Made by a program: the position numbers and the translations under genes
The notes under the pieces: generated by a model
Database searches by the model: none
The model's input: only the letters and a program-made list of their open reading frames with translations
Told to the model about the DNA's origin: nothing
Shown: positions 59,969 through 64,000 of the stretch, piece by piece
Position numbering within the stretch: the first letter of the stretch is position 1
Layout of the letters: the number at the start of each line of letters is the position of its first letter
NCBI RefSeq assembly: GCF_023156385.1
Contig: NZ_JAKZAK010000012.1
Coordinates: 62,001-126,000, forward strand
Reading direction: 5' to 3'
DNA from: Marinobacter xestospongiae
GTDB lineage: Bacteria > Pseudomonadota > Gammaproteobacteria > Pseudomonadales > Oleiphilaceae
Length of the DNA stretch: 64,000 bases

Positions 59969-60616
59969 ATGCAAGTGATGGCGCAATCCGTATCCAGATG
60001 GACGCTGGTAGTATTGGCGATGATGTTCTCCGTGACGGTCAGTGCCGACGAGGCGCTGCGTCAGTATGTCGATGAGAGCACCCAGAAGCTGGTGTCCAAG
60101 CTTAATGAGGAGAAGGGCCTCTACGACAGTGACCCCGAGGCGTTCTACCAAAATATGGAAGACACGCTGGATGACTTTGTCGATTTCCGTCGGATCGCGG
60201 CGCGGGTGATGGGGCGTTACGCGCGCCAGGCCTCACCGGAGCAGCGGGATGCCTTTGTCGAGAAGTTCAAGCGCAGCCTATTCGACAGCTACGCCCAGGC
60301 TCTGGTGCAGTCCCAGGATTTCCAGATCGAGATCAAGGAAGCCCAGATCAATCCCAGCAATGACGAGCGGGCGTCGGTGCTGATGGAAGTCATCACTGCG
60401 GAGGGCAACCGGTACCCGGTGACCTACTCCATGTATCGCAAGGAAGGTCAGGACTGGATGATGGAAAATGTCATTGTGGAAGGCATCAACATCGGTCTGG
60501 CGTTCCGCGATCGGTTCAGCCAGGAAATGGAGCAGAACCGTGGCGATGTACAGGCGGTGATTGACAGCTGGACTGGCGCTGTTGAGCAATTGGAAAACGA
60601 GGCCGCCGGTTCGTGA
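59969..60616 (+). CDS. mlaC: Mla periplasmic phospholipid-binding protein MlaC
   Basis: Soluble carrier that shuttles phospholipid between the outer-membrane MlaA complex and MlaFEDB. It is 215 residues with a signal peptide (VVLAMMFSVTVSADEA). The mature fold shows the Tol_Tol_Ttg2 family core: DFVDFRRIAARVMGRYARQAS and VIVEGINIGLAFRDRF in part. The ATG follows GGGAG. Confidence 0.95.
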   Translation: MQVMAQSVSRWTLVVLAMMFSVTVSADEALRQYVDESTQKLVSKLNEEKGLYDSDPEAFYQNMEDTLDDFVDFRRIAARVMGRYARQASPEQRDAFVEKFKRSLFDSYAQALVQSQDFQIEIKEAQINPSNDERASVLMEVITAEGNRYPVTYSMYRKEGQDWMMENVIVEGINIGLAFRDRFSQEMEQNRGDVQAVIDSWTGAVEQLENEAAGS

Positions 60617-60990
60617 CCGGAGCCCCTTGTGAACTCACAGGAGCGGGCGGTGCACTGGCGTTGAGCGGTGTGGTCACGCCCGACTCCGTGCTCGCCCTGC
60701 GCCGAGACGGCGACGCCCGCATTCGTCAGGGTGAGGGCCTGCTGGAGCTGGACCTTGCTGGTGTGACCGGCGCCAGCAGTGTGCTGTTGTCGCTGTTGCT
60801 GTGCTGGCAGCGATTGGCAGCGGCGCAACAGCGACCGTTGCGCTATTGTAATGCCCCGGATGACCTCGTAGCGCTGGCAGTCCTGGGCGGGGTAGATCAC
60901 TGCCTTGCCGGCCTGCAGCCGGACAGCACGCCTGAACCCGCTACCGATACCGCCAGCCATCCTGCCGATCCCCATCCAGCCGCCGGCTGA
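60613..60990 (+). CDS. mlaB: STAS-domain protein MlaB
   Basis: Cytoplasmic STAS-domain subunit that stabilises MlaF in the Mla complex. It is 125 residues, starting at GTG (60613) that overlaps the mlaC stop (GTGA). The STAS helix-loop LELDLAGVTGASSVLLSLLL includes the conserved small residues contacting MlaF. The final 20 residues are Pro/Thr/His-rich and look disordered. Confidence 0.9.
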   Translation: MTGAPCELTGAGGALALSGVVTPDSVLALRRDGDARIRQGEGLLELDLAGVTGASSVLLSLLLCWQRLAAAQQRPLRYCNAPDDLVALAVLGGVDHCLAGLQPDSTPEPATDTASHPADPHPAAG

Positions 60991-61052
60991 CCTGCGTTCG
61001 ATTATTGGGTACAATTCCCGCCTTGTATTGATTTTCCCCCGAGGACCGTTCT

Positions 61053-61295
61053 ATGGAAGCCCGCGAAGTCGCCGAGCTGGTAAAACAGGCATTGCCGGAT
61101 TGTGAGATTGACGTTCAGAGTGAAGGCAATCACTACCTGGTGGTGGCGGTGGGAGACCGATTTGAAGGTCTGTCGCCGGTTAAGAAACAACAGCTGATCT
61201 ACGGCGCCCTTGAGCAGCAGTTGGCCGAAGGCACCATCCACGCGCTGACCATCAAAGCATTTACTCCCGCTCAATGGGCCGCCCGCCAGGCCTGA
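61053..61295 (+). CDS. ibaG: BolA-family protein IbaG
   Basis: 80-residue BolA-like protein. IbaG-type members bind monothiol glutaredoxin with a shared iron-sulfur cluster and respond to acid. The conserved helix and loop FEGLSPVKKQQLIYGALEQQL and the preceding His of the VEGNHY-like EGNHYLVVAVGD are present. Position between mlaB and murA identifies it as IbaG (YrbA) rather than BolA. Confidence 0.93.
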   Translation: MEAREVAELVKQALPDCEIDVQSEGNHYLVVAVGDRFEGLSPVKKQQLIYGALEQQLAEGTIHALTIKAFTPAQWAARQA

Positions 61296-62588
<1,293 letters not shown>

Positions 62589-62610
62589 CAACAAACAAGC
62601 GGAAGGCACA

Positions 62611-63264
62611 ATGACTGACAGCATCACCATCGCCCTGTCCAAGGGGCGTATTCTTGAGGAGACCCTGCCCCTGTTGAAGGAGGCCGGCATTGAGCTGGTC
62701 GACGACATCAAGAAGTCCCGCAAGCTGGTGTTTCCGACCACCGACCCCAACGTCCGTATCCTCATTATCCGGGCCACCGATGTACCCACCTACGTCCAGT
62801 ACGGCGGCGCCGATCTGGGCGTGACCGGCAAAGACGTGCTGATGGAGCACGGTGGCGACGGCCTCTACGAGCCGCTGGATCTGAACATTTCCCGCTGCCG
62901 GCTGATGACGGCCGGCCCCAAGGGGCAGGAAGCCCCCCAGGGGCGTGTGCGGGTGGCCACCAAGTTCGTCAACCTGGCCCGTCGCTATTACGCCGCCCAA
63001 GGCCGTCAGGCCGATATCATCAAACTCTATGGCGCGATGGAGCTGGCCCCGATCCTCGGGCTGGCCGATGAGATTGTCGACATTGTCGATACCGGCAATA
63101 CCCTCAAGGCCAACGGCCTGGAGCCCCGGGAGCTGATTGAACACATCAGTACCCGCCTGGTGGCCAACCGGGCCTCAATGAAAATGAAACACGACCGTCT
63201 GCAACCCATCATCGAGAAGATGGGCGCTGCGGTGGCCCGTCGCAAAAACGCGGAACCCGCGTAA
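62611..63264 (+). CDS. hisG: ATP phosphoribosyltransferase, short form
   Basis: First step of histidine synthesis (ATP + PRPP). The ATG at 62611 gives 217 residues starting [17 protein letters not shown]. The catalytic core ends at about residue 210 and the C-terminal regulatory ACT-like domain is absent, so this is the short HisG that needs HisZ for activity and feedback inhibition. hisZ is not in the window and is often far away. The PRPP loop [14 protein letters not shown] is intact. Confidence 0.96.
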   Translation: MTDSITIALSKGRILEETLPLLKEAGIELVDDIKKSRKLVFPTTDPNVRILIIRATDVPTYVQYGGADLGVTGKDVLMEHGGDGLYEPLDLNISRCRLMTAGPKGQEAPQGRVRVATKFVNLARRYYAAQGRQADIIKLYGAMELAPILGLADEIVDIVDTGNTLKANGLEPRELIEHISTRLVANRASMKMKHDRLQPIIEKMGAAVARRKNAEPA

Positions 63265-63296
63265 ACACCAACCACTCCTCACAGCAGGATTACGTT

Positions 63297-64000
63297 ATGA
63301 CAGACCTTGCCATTACCCGGTTGTCGGCCGCCCAGGCTGACTTCGATACTGAACTTGCCCGCCTCCTGGCCTGGGAAGACAGTGTGGACCATCAGGTGAA
63401 TGAGTCGGTGCGTCATATCCTGCATCAGGTGAGGACCCGTGGGGATGCCGCGGTACTGGAGTTCACCGCGAAGTTTGACCAGGTCAGCGTGGCGTCGCTC
63501 GCGGAACTGGAAATCTCCCAGGCGCGCCTGCAGCAGGCCCTTGAGGCCATTCCCGCCGATCAGCGGGAGGCGCTGGAGCAGGCGGCAGAGCGCGTCCGCG
63601 GGTATCACCAGCGCCAGCGCCAGGACTCCTGGCAATACCAGGAAGCGGATGGCACCGTGCTTGGCCAGAAAGTCACGCCGCTGGATCGCGCGGGCCTCTA
63701 CGTGCCCGGTGGTAAGGCAGCGTACCCGTCATCGGTACTGATGAACGCCATTCCAGCCAAGGTGGCCGGGGTTGCCGAAGTTATCATGGTGGTGCCGACG
63801 CCGGCCGGCGTGCAGAACGACATGGTGCTGGCGGCGGCGGCCATCGCCGGCGTCGACCGGGTGTTCACTGTTGGCGGTGCCCAGGCCGTGGCTGCGCTGG
63901 CCTACGGTACTGAGACCATTCCGGCGGTGGACAAGATCGTGGGACCGGGCAACATCTTCGTGGCGACGGCCAAGCGAGAGGTGTTTGGCACCGTCGGTAT
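63297..64000 (+). CDS. hisD: Histidinol dehydrogenase (3' end cut off)
   Basis: Last step of histidine synthesis: histidinol to histidine with NAD. The frame opens at ATG 63297 ([21 protein letters not shown]) after GCAGGA and stays open to the window end, giving 234 visible residues of about 430. Typical stretches are [20 protein letters not shown] and [19 protein letters not shown] in part. It lies 32 bases after hisG and is the second gene of a his unit that continues outside. Confidence 0.96.
   Translation, partial: MTDLAITRLSAAQADFDTELARLLAWEDSVDHQVNESVRHILHQVRTRGDAAVLEFTAKFDQVSVASLAELEISQARLQQALEAIPADQREALEQAAERVRGYHQRQRQDSWQYQEADGTVLGQKVTPLDRAGLYVPGGKAAYPSSVLMNAIPAKVAGVAEVIMVVPTPAGVQNDMVLAAAAIAGVDRVFTVGGAQAVAALAYGTETIPAVDKIVGPGNIFVATAKREVFGTVG

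Overview
The window is 64 kb of GC-rich chromosome from a gammaproteobacterium. The gene order is that of the Pseudomonas/Marinobacter part of the class: infC-rpmI-rplT-pheST-ihfA, lnt-corC-ybeY-phoH-miaB, gatCAB divergent from mreBCD, maf-rng-yhdP, rpoN-hpf-ptsN-rapZ-ptsO, and lpt/kds back to back with mla-ibaG-murA-hisG. A TRAP carboxylate transporter with a DUF3394 tail and the two-subunit pyruvate carboxylase fit a marine heterotroph such as Marinobacter, but the genus is an inference. Almost everything here is core chromosome. I found no insertion sequence, prophage, CRISPR array, rRNA or tRNA gene.

Layout. 1-2.1 kb: 3' part of a fused TRAP permease. 2.2-2.9: an orphan ParA ATPase. 3.1-10.5 (+): translation block thrS-infC-rpmI-rplT-pheS-pheT-ihfA-merR, with infC starting at ATT, an apparent infC promoter inside thrS, and a hairpin leader before pheS. 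10.6-15.9 (-): an EndA-like nuclease, a small coiled-coil protein, holA, lptE, leuS. 16.1-21.9: a zinc-ribbon protein (+), then lnt, corC, ybeY, phoH, miaB (-). 22.2-28.1: trmH (+), an ECHDC3-like crotonase, yejK, cysN, cysD and a PilZ protein (-). 28.3-34.8: rimO (+), the pycA-pycB-can unit (-) and its divergent LysR gene. 34.9-38.1 (-): gatCAB. 38.4-48.1 (+): mreBCD, maf, rng, yhdP and a nitrilase. 48.1-57.6 (-): darP, mgtE, the nitrogen-PTS/rpoN block and the lpt/kds block. 57.8-64 (+): mlaFEDCB, ibaG, murA, hisG and the 5' part of hisD.

How the genes work together. Most of the window serves translation (aminoacyl-tRNA synthetases, IF3, ribosomal proteins, GatCAB, MiaB, TrmH, RimO, YbeY, RNase G, DarP, HPF) and the envelope (LptE, Lnt, MreBCD, YhdP, LptABC, KdsCD, the Mla lipid pathway, MurA). 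Carbon entry appears as pyruvate carboxylase with a carbonic anhydrase in the same transcription unit. Sulfate activation is CysDN.

I see no clear new multi-gene system. The points most worth checking are: a CysN with a degenerate APS-kinase-like tail; an EndA-like nuclease with its two metal-ligand positions apparently exchanged, next to a coiled-coil gene; a probable ATT start for mreC; the pycA-pycB-can arrangement; a 31-bp-spaced direct repeat upstream of cysD; and the apparent loss of tldD and pmbA from their usual place.
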